DNA of 64,000 bases from CAVYOD01 sp963770045 (lineage in GTDB: Bacteria; Acidobacteriota; Aminicenantia; Aminicenantales; CAVYOD01), in the NCBI GenBank assembly GCA_963770045.1, contig CAVYOD010000010.1, positions 62,001-126,000 on the forward strand, in the 5' to 3' direction. Within the stretch, counting starts at the first letter, position 1; each line of letters begins with the position of its first letter. The notes under the pieces are model-generated. The model had not been told where the DNA came from. It did not search any database and saw only the letters and a list, made by a program, of their open reading frames with translations. Positions 39,582 to 51,183 of this stretch are shown here, one piece after another. Made by a program: the position numbers and the translations under genes.

Positions 39582-40541
39582 ATGAGCTGCCGAACCCGCC
39601 AATTCTTTTGGACACTATTTTTATTGATCGGACTGATTCTGCCCCTTCCGACGTTCGGCCAGTACCGCGAGTATTATCTTTATGGAAAGGTCCTGGACAC
39701 ACAGAAAAATCCGCTGGAAGGAGTCGAAATCTCGATCCGGGACGCCGATGCCAACCGCAGCTACACCGCTAAAACCAAAAAGGACGGCGAATACAAGTTC
39801 GTCGGATTGCCTCATGGTATATACAAGGTCGTTTTCAAGAAGGAAGGTTACGCCGAGAAAGAGGACGAGTGGAAATTCGAAATGCCCCAGGAAAAAATAC
39901 AGAAAGTTGAGATTCCACCTGTCGTGCTCGTTTCCCAGGGTCAGGCTCAGGAACAGAAGCGCTTGCAGGAAATGCAGGGGGCGATCAAAGAAGTCGCCGA
40001 AAAATTCAAGCAGAAGGACTATGACGGTGCCATCGCGCTGTTGAAAGGCGACCTGGAGAAGAATCCCAAGGATGCCAATGCGCTTTACCTCCTCGGGATG
40101 AGTTACTCTAGGAAACAAATGTATGCGGAAGCCATTAACGCCTTGACTCAAGTTACAGAGCAGATCCCGAAGTTCGCGCCAGCCTTCTTTGAGCTGGCGG
40201 TCTGTTATCAGCAGCAAAAGGATCTCGAAAAGGCCCTCGACTCTTACCAGAAGACAATCGAGCTTGACCCTAATAACCCGGACGCTGCCTACAACTCCGG
40301 CCTGATCCTTTTCGGGCTGAACCGCGTCGACGAGGCCTTGGTCCGTTTTGAAAAAGCGCTGAGTCTAAAGCCGGATGATCCCGCTTATCTCGAGATGGCC
40401 GGGAGATGTTACATCAATCAGGCCAATTTTCAAAAGGCGATTGATTATCTGGAGAAGGCCAAAACCGGAAACACGGACGCGGAAAAAGTCAAATTTTTGG
40501 ACGACCTCATTATGAAATTGAAGGAACAGATCAAGAAGTGA
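39582..40541 (+). CDS. Secreted TPR protein with carboxypeptidase-regulatory-like N-domain
   Basis: 319 residues; ATG 39582 with AAGGAG 8 nt upstream. Signal peptide (MSCRTRQFFWTLFLLIGLIL), then a beta-sandwich 'LYGKVLDTQKNPLEGVEISI', 'GEYKFVGLPHGIYKVVFKKE' (about 30-110), then five to six TPRs ('YDGAIALLKGDLEKNPKDAN', 'ALDSYQKTIELDPNNPDAAY', 'ALVRFEKALSLKPDDPAYLE'). It has the same architecture as the gene at 51184-52103. It is probably periplasmic, co-transcribed with the sulfatase-TPR gene, acting as scaffold or partner. The frame is intact. Confidence 0.88.
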   Translation: MSCRTRQFFWTLFLLIGLILPLPTFGQYREYYLYGKVLDTQKNPLEGVEISIRDADANRSYTAKTKKDGEYKFVGLPHGIYKVVFKKEGYAEKEDEWKFEMPQEKIQKVEIPPVVLVSQGQAQEQKRLQEMQGAIKEVAEKFKQKDYDGAIALLKGDLEKNPKDANALYLLGMSYSRKQMYAEAINALTQVTEQIPKFAPAFFELAVCYQQQKDLEKALDSYQKTIELDPNNPDAAYNSGLILFGLNRVDEALVRFEKALSLKPDDPAYLEMAGRCYINQANFQKAIDYLEKAKTGNTDAEKVKFLDDLIMKLKEQIKK

Positions 40542-40604
40542 ACTCCCGTTCTTTGACGAGATGGACGAGACGACGAGAGAGATGAGAAAGACGGCATTTG
40601 GGAC

Positions 40605-40633
40605 TTGACATTAACCAAAAAAAAATATAATTA
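40605..40633 (+). promoter_or_regulatory. Promoter of TonB-dependent receptor 1
   Basis: TTGACA at 40605-40610; 17 bp downstream TAATTA (40628-40633), with TATAAT at 40626-40631 offering a 15-bp alternative. The spacer is A-rich. The leader to the ATG at 40753 is about 115 nt. Confidence 0.5.
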
Positions 40634-40752
40634 TTTTACTGCTGGGATGTGAAGGCGTTTGATTTTTTGGGGTGAGATGTTTATTCTTTATTTCGGCTCG
40701 CACCTCGGAAAAACAACTTTTTTCTATAAGCAATAAAAAAAGGAGGGAAAAA

Positions 40753-43700
40753 ATGCACGGTTTCAGAAAGCATTTGCTGGTCTGGTGCTTGATGGCGACG
40801 GCCCTTGTCTTTTTTGGTGTGGATCTAGTCCGGGCCCAGTCCATCCTGGAAGGGAAGATAACGGGCACGGTCACCGACGATAAAGGTGAGCCACTTCCCG
40901 GAGCGACCGTAGAGCTAACGAGCCCCGCTATGATGGGGAAACGCTCCGTCGTCACCACGGCGAAAGGGGCCTATGTTTTCCTCAGTTTGCCGATTGGGAA
41001 CTATAAGCTCACGGCCTCCATGCCCAATTTCAAGACCGTCGTCCAGGAAAATATCGCTGTGACAGCAGGAAGCTCTGTGACGGTCAACCTGGCTCTGCCG
41101 CTGGGGGCGATCGAAGAGACAGTGACCGTGATCGGCGCGGCACCGGTGGTCGATGTCAAGACCTCGACCATCGACTCCAAGATCGACCAGGCGATGCTGG
41201 ACAAACTGCCCACCAGCCGCGATTCGTTCTATGACCTGTCGCTCTCGACACCGGGCATGTTCGACGTGGGCAAGAACGTGATGGGGAGTCCCACGGCGTA
41301 CGGGGGATCGACCATGGAAAACATCTTCCTGGTGAACGGCGTGGACACGACCAACCCCCGCGGTGCTGGCTATGGCTCCATGATCAATGTGAATTACGAT
41401 AACGTCCGGGAAGTCCGCCTGATCGCTCTCGGCAGCAAGGCGGAATACGGCAATTTCTCGGGCGTGGCCATCGACGTCATCACCAAGTCCGGCTCCGACA
41501 AGCTGCAGGGTTCTCTGGCTGTCTACAGCCAGCTGGGTACTCCCGCAGGCCAACAGCCGAAAGCCGGCCAACTGGGCCGCAATTGGCTGTATCTCCAGCC
41601 GGGCGACGATTATCGATCCTATCCCAAATCCGACCTGGAACTGGACCTGACCCTCGGCGGCCCCTTCTTTTCCAAAAACGTCTGGTTCTTTGCGGCCCTC
41701 AACTACCTGAACAATAAAACCAAAGCCCTTAATTGGGAGCCCATTCAGAAGTCTCTCGGACCGGTATGGCGACTTCAAGCTCACCGCGACACCCTTTAAG
41801 AACCAACACGCTTGGGTGTCCTACCACTACGAAAACAACAACGGCGGAGGCTCCACAGACGGTTCCCTGGATTGGGACCCTTCCATGGCCTACGACAGCT
41901 ATACCCAGAGCCACGCTGTCTCTTCCCAATGGCAGTGGTTCCCCAGCAGCGGCACCTTCCTTTTCGGCGAAGTTCCTGGGTTTCTGGGTCAATGAGAGAA
42001 ACCAACTTCCCAGCGGTGCTCCAGACCACCCAGGATACATCAACTGGTGGAAAGGCGTTCCTTTCGATTCCGGCGTCGGCGGCGCTTTCCCCGGGGCGAG
42101 AAAAGATAATACCAACCGCATCACGGTCCAGGCCGACATGTCGCACTATGCCGAAGACTTCCTGGGCGAACACGACATCAAGTTCGGCGTGCAGTACACC
42201 CGCGGCCGCTTGAACAGCATCAGCGGCGACTTTTTCGGGAAAGAGCTTATCGACCCGAACACCGGAGCGGACCTCGGGTTTTTCGGATTTTATCCCGGTG
42301 CCTACCCGTATCGCTGGAACTATGACATCGCCTATTTGCAGAACTACTTACGGCGACACCGCCGGGCTGATGTTTTATGTCGCCACAGGTTACAGCAAGC
42401 CCCATCGCACCGTGCGCACGTCCGATGGCCTGGGATTCTTTTTCGACGATCAGTGGTCGCCTACCAAACGCCTGACCCTGAACCTCGGCCTGCGCTACGA
42501 CCACATGACCGCCAAGTTCGGCCAAGGGGCCAGATGCTGGAGCAGCCGGCCACTCCCCAAGCCTGGCAGCAAGATCTCAAAGTCATCCGCGACCGCCAGG
42601 GTTCGGGTAACCTTTTCAACTTCAAGAACTGGTCTCCGCGCGTCGGTTTAACCTACGCCTTGACCGGCGACCAGAAGACCGTGTTTCGGGCCAGCTTCGG
42701 ACGATACTACACCCCGATCGGAGTCGAGAGCTTCGGCGGCGGCGGTCCTGACCTGGATCGAACATACAGCACAACGCAGTTCTACGCAATTCCCTGGGCC
42801 GGCCTCGACCTGAATGGAGATGGCTTTATTACAGGCAGCGAGTTTGCCAACGCGGCCCGGCAGCTCCCCAACTTGACCCCGATCAGTACCGAGTGGGGCA
42901 CCGACTTCCCTTCAAATATATTCCGAAGTAGTATTCCTGCCTTTGGTTTGAAAATCGAGCCCGGCCTGAAAAATCAGCACACCGACCAGTTCACCGTCAA
43001 CCTGGAGCGCGAGATCTTCAAGAATTTTTCTGTTGGGGTCACCTATATTAACCGCATTACCAGAAACGTGATCGTGCAATGGCCCCTGAATCAGGTCACC
43101 CAGCAGCCCTGGGATTACGAGGTTAAAACGCAGGTCATCAACGGCCAGGAGGTCTCTCTCTACAGCATCGTCTTGAAGGATTACGATAGTAACGGCGTTA
43201 TCGACGGGCAGGATATTAATTGGGTCCATAATCACCAGGATTTTGAGTGGCGCAACATGCCCGACTGGCCAAATTATGCAGGCGGCCCAAACGTAAAGGC
43301 GGAGCGTAAGTTCGACGGCCTGCAGGTGACGTTCAAGAAGCGCTACTCCGGCCGCTGGCAGCTGATGGGCTCGCTGCTCTTCAATAAATCGACCGGGTTC
43401 GCGGGCCGCAACAAGCGCCAGGACGAGGACTACAACATGGAGGGAACAAACATCTGGTCCGACCAATGGCTGGGCGGCGTCAACCAGACCGTCAACAACA
43501 TGGTGGGCCCCATGCCCTTCACCCCGCGCTTTGAATTCAAGCTCAACGGAAACTATACCATCCCCAAGCTCGAACTGGACCTGGGCTTCCGCTTCCGCCT
43601 GCACACGGGTCGTCCCGTCTGGGTGCTTGGCGATGTTCAAATACTTGAGTCCTGGAACTATGATCCAAACGACACCGAATTGCTGAAGCATGCTGTGCTC

Positions 43701-43994
43701 ATCACCAATGGGGGGGCCTCGCAGCAAATCGTGGCGCAGGATGCCACCCAACCGCTTTACATGCCCGTCCTGAGTATCCTGGATCTGCGTCTTGACAAGA
43801 GCTTCAAGGTGGGCCGCAGCACGCTGCGTGTCATGCTTGACATGTTCAACATCTTCAATTCTAAGGCTGTGACCAACGCCATGCTCAAGAAAATCGGCGT
43901 TTCGGGCACCGACATTCTGCTCAGGGATGTCGGCCGGGTCGTGGGCGTGGTTGCTCCCCGCAACTTCCGGCTGGGCGTTATGTACCAGTTCTAA
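40753..43994 (+). CDS. TonB-dependent receptor with carboxypeptidase-regulatory domain (four frameshifts)
   Basis: ATG 40753 follows AAAGGAGGG. Signal peptide to about residue 33, then the regulatory beta domain 'ITGTVTDDKGEPLPGATVEL', the plug ('VVDVKTSTIDSKIDQAML', 'STMENIFLVNGVDTTNP', 'AEYGNFSGVAIDVITKSG') and a long barrel ending in 'APRNFRLGVMYQF', the C-terminal Phe expected for Bam-dependent insertion. Breaks fall near 41760, 41965, 42345 and 42525. The barrel contains two EF-hand-like loops, 'DLNGDGFITGSE' (42807-42842) and 'DYDSNGVIDGQD' (43179-43214). Length is about 1080 residues. Ligand unknown; an Oar/SusC-like role in oligomer uptake is likely. A hairpin terminator follows. Confidence 0.9.
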
Positions 43995-44015
43995 GCACGC
44001 GTAGATAACGATTAT

Positions 44016-44048
44016 GAAGCCCGGAGGGGATCAGCCCCTCCGGGCTTC
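44016..44048 (+). terminator. Hairpin after TonB-dependent receptor 1
   Basis: Perfect 14-bp stem with a 5-nt loop (ATCAG): arms GAAGCCCGGAGGGG and CCCCTCCGGGCTTC, 22 bp after the stop. There is no long T run, so it may act bidirectionally or as an mRNA-stabilising structure. Confidence 0.65.
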
Positions 44049-44213
44049 CTTGACCGAGGTCGCGTCCAGCTTTTGAGCCCCCATATTTAGAAGGGGGGTA
44101 GGGGGGTGGAAGAGCACTTATTCAGAGTCCTAAAGCGCGACTTCGGAAATTCATGTTTACTCCTTCGTTTGAATAATTGGCCCAAATCGGCTAGATTACG
44201 TCCAGAGGAAACA

Positions 44214-46264
44214 ATGAAAACCAGGACTTGGGCGGCGGCCCTGCTCGTCGTGCTTTTTCTTCCCGCGGCGGCGCAGCAGAAAGCCGGGACAGGAGTTCCC
44301 GAAAAATACAAAAAATGGCTCGACGAGGAGGTCGTCTACATTATCACCGCCAAGGAGCGTGATGTTTTCCTCAAGCTCCAGTCCGACCGGGAAAGGGAAA
44401 TGTTCATCGAAGCCTTCTGGAAGCAGCGAAACCCGAATCCCGGCGCTCCCCGCAATGAGTTCAGAGAGGAACACTATCGCCGGCTTCAGTACGCCAATGA
44501 GATCTACGGCAGGGGAACTTCCTTGCCCGGCTGGAAAACGGACAGAGGACGAATCCATATCATCCTGGGACCACCGAAAAATATCGAAGGCTACGAAAAT
44601 GTCTCGAATGTCTATCCCACCCAAATCTGGTTTTACCTCGGCGATCCCGAGCTCGGACTGCCCACGGCGTTTAACGTAATCTTCTTTAAGAAGGAGGGGA
44701 TGGGAGACTATGTCCTCTATTCACCCGTTGACGATGGCCCCGAGAGCCTGATTGCCGCTTCTTCGGGTGGCTTTCAAAACGAACAGGCGGCGTATCAGGC
44801 GCTCAGGAAGCTCGAGCCGAATTTGGCTCGGCAAACACTGACCCTCATTCCGGGAGAGCGAGTCCCGCCCGGCACGATTTCAATGGCTTCGAATATGCTC
44901 ATCAGCCACATCTATTCTGCTCCCCAAAGGAGGGTGTCGGATAGCTATGCGGAGGCTCTGCTTAAATACAAAGATATCGTCGAAGTGGAATACACGGCGA
45001 ACTACATCGGCTGCGACGCTCTGGTCCGAGTCCTCAAAGATGATTCGGGTTTTTTCCTGGTCCATTATTCGGTCGAACCCAAGAAGCTCTCAGTGGAAGA
45101 CACCAGCGGCAAATATCAGGCAGACTTCGAGCTCAACGGGAGGATATCCGACTCCACCGGCCGGACTGTTTTTCAGTACGACAAAGAAATTCCCTTGAGC
45201 CTGACCGTGGGGCAGCTCCAGGATGTGAGATCCCAGTCCTTCGAGCTTCAGGACATGTTCCCGCTTGTCCCCGGCCGCTACAGGCTTGACCTCCTCCTCA
45301 AGAACAAAACCTCCAAAGAATTTAGCTCTGCCGAGTGTGAAGTGGTCGTCCCCGAACCCGGTTCCAATGTCCAGCTGAGCCCTCTGACTCTCGCTTACAG
45401 AGCTGAAACAGCGGCTGACCGGACAAAAGAGATCACCCCCTTCAAAGTGGGCGACCTGCAGCTCCTTTGCCCTACACGGAACACTTTTGCCTCAAGAGAG
45501 GCGCTGATCATTTTCTTCCAGGTTTACAATCTGACCGAGACCCTGAAGTCTCGGGGCTCGCTCAGGTTCACCGTTTTCAAGGAAGACAAAGAGTTCAGGA
45601 CCTGGAGCAAGAGGCTCGCCGGTTACCCCGGCGTCCTGAATTTCGCCGAGACACTCGAACTCAAGGACTTTCCTCCCGCCTACTACAAAATAGCGGTTTC
45701 CCTGATTGGGGAATCCGGAACCGCGCTGGAGTCGCAGGCCGAAAATTTCGAGATCTCTTCGGTGCCTGAATGCCCCGGCCTTTTGTCTTTGCTAAGGTGA
45801 TGCCGGTCTCGGCGCTGGATGAATACGTCTTCACCTCGGGCCTCCAGCTTATGAACAAAGGAAATCCGGCCGCGGCCGAACCCTTCCTGGAAAAAGCCTA
45901 CCGCCGCAACCCTGGGCGGGTGCAGTTTGCGTTGGGGTACGGAGAAGTCCTTTACCTGAAAAAAGACTATGCAAAAGTGATGGAGATCCTGTCGCCCTTC
46001 GCCGGCAAAGAGGAAGAGACGGCCGACGTGCTCTCACTCCTCGGAAGGACTTCCCATGGCTTGGGCCGGTATGATGAGGCGATCACTTTCTACAAAAATT
46101 ATCTGTCCAGAGTCGGGACGAACCTCGATATTCTCAATCAGCTCGGGACTTGTTATTACAAACTCGGGCAGAGAGACGAGGCGCTCAAAGCCTGGCAGAA
46201 ATCTCTTGAGATCAGCCCCGATCAGGAGAATATCAAGAAGCTCGTCGACTCATTAAAGAAGTGA
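44214..46264 (+). CDS. GWxTD-domain protein fused to TPRs (one frameshift)
   Basis: Start ATG 44214 (AGAGGAAAC upstream). Signal peptide MKTRTWAAALLVVLFLPAAA, then the GWxTD domain: 'KYKKWLDEEVVYIITAKERD', 'FWKQRNPNPGAPRNEFREEH' and the signature 'PGWKTDRGRIHIILGPPKNI'. A beta-rich middle follows ('VVVPEPGSNVQLSPLTLAYR'). The frame breaks near 45775 and continues 'MPVSALDEYVFTSGLQLMNK' with three to four TPRs ('AEPFLEKAYRRNPGRVQFAL', 'DEALKAWQKSLEISPDQENI'). About 684 residues. GWxTD proteins are abundant in Acidobacteria-like genomes; function unknown. Here domain and TPR are fused, whereas the paralogue at 49402-51167 has a separate TPR gene. Confidence 0.87.
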
Positions 46265-46299
46265 GCTCGTGAGCAGCGTTCCTCCCTAAGACCTCTATT

Positions 46300-48746
46300 C
46301 TAGTTGTTCAAAAGAGAATCAACGGCCAGGACATCAAAGATATAAGCGGCTGAGCCCCCGATCACATACTCCGTTTCATACCAATCCCACTCGCCCGCCC
46401 GATATTCAATGAACTTTGGCCTCAAGAATGAGGCCCCCGAGACGACGCCGCCCGGGATGTAAGTCACCTCCGACCTGTTGAACCCGTAGCCGACCGTGGC
46501 CGAACGGACCCCCACTCCCGACACATAGGAGTGATTCGTGGCCGGGTGGCAGCCGAAATTGTAGTTGAGAGCCGAAAAGAGATAATCCTTGCTGAATAGA
46601 TCGGGGAAGTGTTTGATGAAATAATACGACCTCGCCCCGAGATCCAGAACGTCCCAATTGTTTCCCCAGATCTCGAATTCAAAATAGACGCCGTAGGGAC
46701 TTTTGGCGAATTCCCTTTCCATCTCCGACTTCAGCTCCAGGGATTTATTCTTGACCGCGCAGCTTGAAATCTCCGTTTTCGAATTTTGCCGCCGCCCGGG
46801 CGAGAGTGAATCCGGCGAGATTCCAGAATGTGGAGGCCGGCATTTTCTGGATGAAGGATGTTAGCTCGGCCAGCCTTCTCCCGAATTTCACTTCGCCCGT
46901 CGTCAGGAAGAGTTCGGCGGTGGCGGCGAGCTCCCAGGAATGGTAGGTATCTTCCTGGGGTTGATAGCTGACCTCAAAGTCCACTCGCGGGTGCGTCTGT
47001 TCATACTCCCAGACTTCGATGGCCGTTTTCAGGCAATCCTCCGCGAGCCTTAGGTCGAAACCTTTGAGGACACGGGAAGCGACGGCGGCTACCTGGGCCA
47101 GCTGATACTGACCGCCTGTATTACGGTTCGTGAACACCCAGCGGTCGTCGAACTTCCCGGAGCGGCCGTTTTTTTTATCCGCCGGCTTGAGGGCCGGGTC
47201 GTAGATGAGATTGTCCGTGATATTCGCCGGATCGCCGACCAGCCCATAGTCCCGGCTGTTATTCTCGATAACTCCGGCGCCGATATGTCCCAAGGGCCCG
47301 GTAGAGCCTCAGAAGAAACTCCATTCCAAAGGCGACCTGTTGGAGCAGGTCATTTTTTCCGTCCGGTTGGAACAATTCGACGCGCCGTTCTTCTCGCCGG
47401 AGAGAGGTCACATCCCTCTGAACAGCAAACTCCTCTTGAGCGAGGGCCAGCCAGAGGACCGTCGAGCAGATGCTTCCCGAAGGCAGGTCAAAATCTCCTG
47501 CGTCGTGCCAGCCGCCCCAATCCAGGCCCGGGATATGCTCATTCGCTTTGTACCGGGTCTCTGTGTCTGCCTTTTGGCGGTAGCTATCGAAATGAACCTG
47601 ATTCGGAGGAGCCTGGAGGGCGTCGTCGAGATGGCAGGCGCCGTGCCAAACTTTGTATCCCTGTCTGACATCGACGTGGCACATCTGGACAGGGAAGAAG
47701 ACGTCGAGAGTCGGGCACCAGGCCTCTTTGTAAACGTCGTTGCGAATGGCGATCGGCCCTGCCTCCTCATTCTCATATTGGAGATAATACAGGCCCGATT
47801 TGCGGATCTCGCTGAAATCGAAAACATAATCATCATAATCGAAGAGGTGCCCCCAGCTCACCGGCCTCGCGGCCTTGACAATTCTTTTCGACCCGTCTTC
47901 TTCAAGTGAGAGAAGCCTCATTTCCTCGATCTTTTTTTCTCTGGAATCGAGCTCCAGTACGGCCATCTTTTTTTGATCCGGGTGGTAGCCGACCTGCGAC
48001 ACCTGGATGACCGGCTCTCTCCTCCAGTTCGGATCAATCTTGGGCGTGAGCTTTAAGGTCAGGTGTTGCTGGGCGGAGTGCGGAGGCAGAGAAGCCATCA
48101 CAACGAACCCGCCGTTTTCGCTCATCTCCCTCTCATCGGTTAGACTGAGGACGGAGTCCTCCGAGCTCAGGACAAAGGACCTCAGCCCGTCCTCGGCGGC
48201 AATCCTGATTTCTTTGGCCTGGGACACGAGAAACGTCTTTCCCATGTACCTTTCGGGAAAATACCCGGTTGTTTCTCCGGCCTCATAGGTTTTGTAGGCG
48301 TATTCCTTGGGATAGATTTCAAGCTTGAGCCCGAGGCTGCGGAGCTTAGTCCAATCGACGGGTTTGTCTGTGCTGAGGTTGATGAAGATCGATGTCCCGT
48401 CGGTGCGGCAGGTCAATTGATAAGACAGGTCGAGCGGTTTGATCTTCTCCGGGATGATGGAAAGGCTTTTCCCGGTATCGACGATTCTCTTCCCTGTCTC
48501 TTTGGCTTCGAAGTCCAAGAATCGACCCTGGGTCGTGACGGCCACGATTTCGCCGGCATCGATGATTCGCCGGCCATGGAGGAAGACCTCGAGACCGCCT
48601 CTTTTGCCTTCAAAATAAGTGTTGTGATAGACGAGAAAGGCGAACCCCGGAGCTTCAAAAAATCCCTCCGGTTTCATCTCGATCTGGCCAAAGCAAAGCG
48701 GAACGAAGACGAGGAAGGCGAATATCAACGCGGACGCGGTTGCCAC
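46300..48746 (-). CDS. GH9 glycoside hydrolase with N-terminal Ig-like (CelD_N) domain (two frameshifts)
   Basis: The start is GTG 48746 directly after the TAA of the preceding gene; the signal peptide is MATASALIFAFLVFVPLCFG. A long N-terminal region and a CelD_N Ig-like domain ('VIQVSQVGYHPDQKKMAVLE', 'FDFSEIRKSGLYYLQYENEE') precede the (alpha/alpha)6 barrel with catalytic Asp residues in 'LDWGGWHDAGDFDLPSGS'. After breaks near 47285 and 46735 the barrel continues 'YGLVGDPANITDNLIYDP' and 'ATNHSYVSGVGVRSATVGYG', ending near 'EWDWYETEYVIGGSAAYIFD' with the expected late Glu. About 815 residues. Substrate may be a beta-glucan or glucosamine oligomer (GH9 includes exo-glucosaminidases). Last gene of a GWxTD operon. 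Confidence 0.85.
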
Positions 48747-49402
48747 TTAATCCACGATAAAGGCCACTTCACAGGGCTCTTCAAGTTCGGGGCCCTGGAT
48801 CCTCAGTCTGAGCTTTTGCCCGGCCACATCGGACCCAGGCTTGGGGAAATAGACGAGGTCTTCGATGAACGACCTCTGCGGCATGTCGATCGAATCGATG
48901 AGGATGTCATGCATCACGCTGTCTTTAAACGGGTGGGGGAAAAAGCTGCAAGGGAGCTTAAGAAAGGATGCAAAGCCGGTCAAAATATCACCTTCGGTAA
49001 AAAGCTTGCGGGCGTAATATTTGGCGTCGAGCGAATACTTATCGTAGGCGGCTTCGACTTGCTTGTAGCCCGGCATGGAATAGGTCTTGTCTGCCGAATC
49101 GACCAGCAGGAGGCTCTGCCGGTCCAGCTTCAGGGTATAGATATCCTTATTGGCCACCCTGATCCCCAGGGGGAGGTATTTTTCAGCCTTTCGCATCCGC
49201 GCGAGTTCGACATCGACCACCAGGGCGACGGACCTGTCTTCATTGAGAAAAGTGAAATAGCCGATCTTCCGGGTTGGCGCCGACGCCTCTTTCTCTTCCT
49301 GGCTGAGACTTCGGCCGAGGATCATCCCACCCGAAAAAAGACCAACAGCCAGACAGCCGGACAGAACAACAGGCTCAAAATCGTTGTTTTCCTCGACTTC
49401 AT
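48747..49402 (-). CDS. Secreted protein of unknown function in GWxTD operon (one frameshift)
   Basis: ATG 49402 overlaps the preceding stop as TGATG and opens a signal peptide (MKSRKTTILSLLFCPAVWLL). The frame slips in a T6 run near 49335, after which the protein reads 'GGMILGRSLSQEEKEA'. It contains a beta-rich body ('VALVVDVELARMRKAEKYLP', 'DKTYSMPGYKQVEAAYDKYS', 'LRLRIQGPELEEPCEVAFIV'). About 218 residues; I recognise no family. It lies between the GWxTD gene and GH9 with no gap, so it is likely made together with them. Confidence 0.7.
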
Positions 49403-51167
49403 CACTTCCTCCCCCCTCGATTTCGGAGCCCGATTGCCCTCCGCGGCTGAATCTCGGGTTGACTTAACCGTAAAATTCACTCTTTTCTCGATGACTCGGT
49501 TCGAAAAGACGTCTCTGGCCTTGATCAAGAGGGTATATCCGCCGGCGGCGAAATTACTCAGAGTATAGCGGGCTCCGCTGTTGAGGGTGCTTGATTTTTG
49601 GTCGGCCGGTACGCGGGCTTCCTGCGGTTGATCAATCGTCGCCATCAGCTTGTCGCCCTGCCAGATTTGGTGTTCGATTAAAACTCCGGCTCTTGCCCTG
49701 GACCGGGTCGAAGACGGGATTATAGATCTGGTAAAAAAAGACCAACTCCTCGTTGGGCTTGTAGATGGACGAAGGGTTGGGGCCGATTTCCAGGTTGCCA
49801 AAGGTGAAAGGGTCGCCCGGGAGCTTGTTGATCTCCACCTTTTGCGGCACCTTAAGCTTGGTGCGCTCGAGCGCCTTGAGCGCTGGGATATCGCTGGACT
49901 TGACAACGACCGGCTCTTTTTTGGCTTCGACCACTTTGACGCTCCGGCCGAGGATAACGTCGCTGAGGCAAAACTCGGCTTTGGAGTACGGAGGCACAGT
50001 GACCTTTTTATCCTGGTAGCCGACGTTGCTGCTGGCTTCGTCCCAGACGACGATGTGGAAGAAATATTCCCCGGGCTTGAGCTCGAGACGGTGCTTATAC
50101 TGGTAGGAATCGGACAGCCTGCGATTGTAGGTCTCTTCCTTCAGGTTCATCTCGAGACGGTCGCTGGATTGGTATACGGTTTTGGTCTGGTCTTTGACCT
50201 CGATATAAAAATTGACCATCCCTCTATAGCGGTCCCCGGCTTTTTTGAACACCACATCTTTTCCGGCAATCTCAATGCTGATGGGGATAGAGGTCAAATC
50301 TTCGCCGCCCTGAAGAAAGCTCTCCTGGGCAATGAAGGGCATGGCGGTCAAGGACTCATTGGCCTCGACGATTCCGCGGAGTTTTCTCAGGCGCTCGCTT
50401 CTCTCCATCTCCTCCAGAACCTCGCCCCGCGACTTGGTCAGCTCGGAGAGCAAGGCCAGCTGCTCCAGGGGGTTCACGGCCATGTTTTGGTCGTTTTGAC
50501 CCGGAACAGCCGCGTTTTTGTCCGCCTCATAGCCAACGTTCCTTGCAGGCATGGAAACATTGCGGAGGGCATTGGCCAAGGCGGGATCGGTCGTCAGCTG
50601 GTAAGAGCCGGAATTATAATAGTTGACGAAAATAAGTTCAATACGCCCAAACCTGTCTTTCACGCCCGGAATCGACCTGTAAGTCCAAACCTCGGAAGGA
50701 AATTCTGCCGTCGGACCGGAGGGATCGAAGAGAAAGCCTCTTCCTCCGCCCGGGTTCGTTTCGAAGAAGTCGGGCGGCCCGAACATGATATAGGTCCTTC
50801 CCCGGTCGGAGCGCCAGCCGGCTTTTCCTTCGAAATAGTTCCGATTGGCGTACTCCAGACGCCGGTAGTGCTCCTCGCGGAATTCATTGACGGGAGTCTC
50901 CGGAGTCGGATCACGCCTCTTCCAGAAGATCTTTATAAAACCCTCGCGCTCCTCATCATTGCGCAGGTTCTTGAAGACCGCGCGCTCGTTGTCGGAGATG
51001 ATGTAAATGACTTCTTCCTCCAGCCATTTCTTATATTTCGCCGGAAGCTCCACCGTTTTCCCGGCCTCGGTTTGAGGTTTTTGTTGAGGTTCCGAGCCGA
51101 GCAAAAAACCAAAGAACACCAATATAGCTAGGAAAAATCCCACGGGACGAAAGCGCACCTTTTTCAT
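49402..51167 (-). CDS. GWxTD-domain protein (frameshifts near the 3' end)
   Basis: ATG 51167; signal peptide 'VGFFLAILVFFGFLLGSEP'. GWxTD block: 'AKYKKWLEEEVIYIISDNER', 'FWKRRDPTPETPVNEFREEH', and signature 'KAGWRSDRGRTYIMFGPPDF' (Trp-Arg-Ser-Asp, a variant with Ser for Thr). The middle has 'LKPGEYFFHIVVWDEASSNV'. After a break near 49690 it continues 'GVLIEHQIWQGDKLMATIDQ' and 'FAAGGYTLLIKARDVFSN'. A G6 run near 49415 probably hides the true stop; removing one G gives TGA overlapping the next ATG (TGATG). About 588 residues. It belongs to a four-gene minus-strand operon with a TPR gene upstream. Confidence 0.83.
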
Positions 51168-51183
51168 TTTATTCTCCGAAGCC

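Noticed and set aside
40556..40600. GACGAGATGGACGAGA-type block, echoed at 26507-26540
   Set aside because: About 20 bp of low-complexity similarity; too short and repetitive to call a repeat family.
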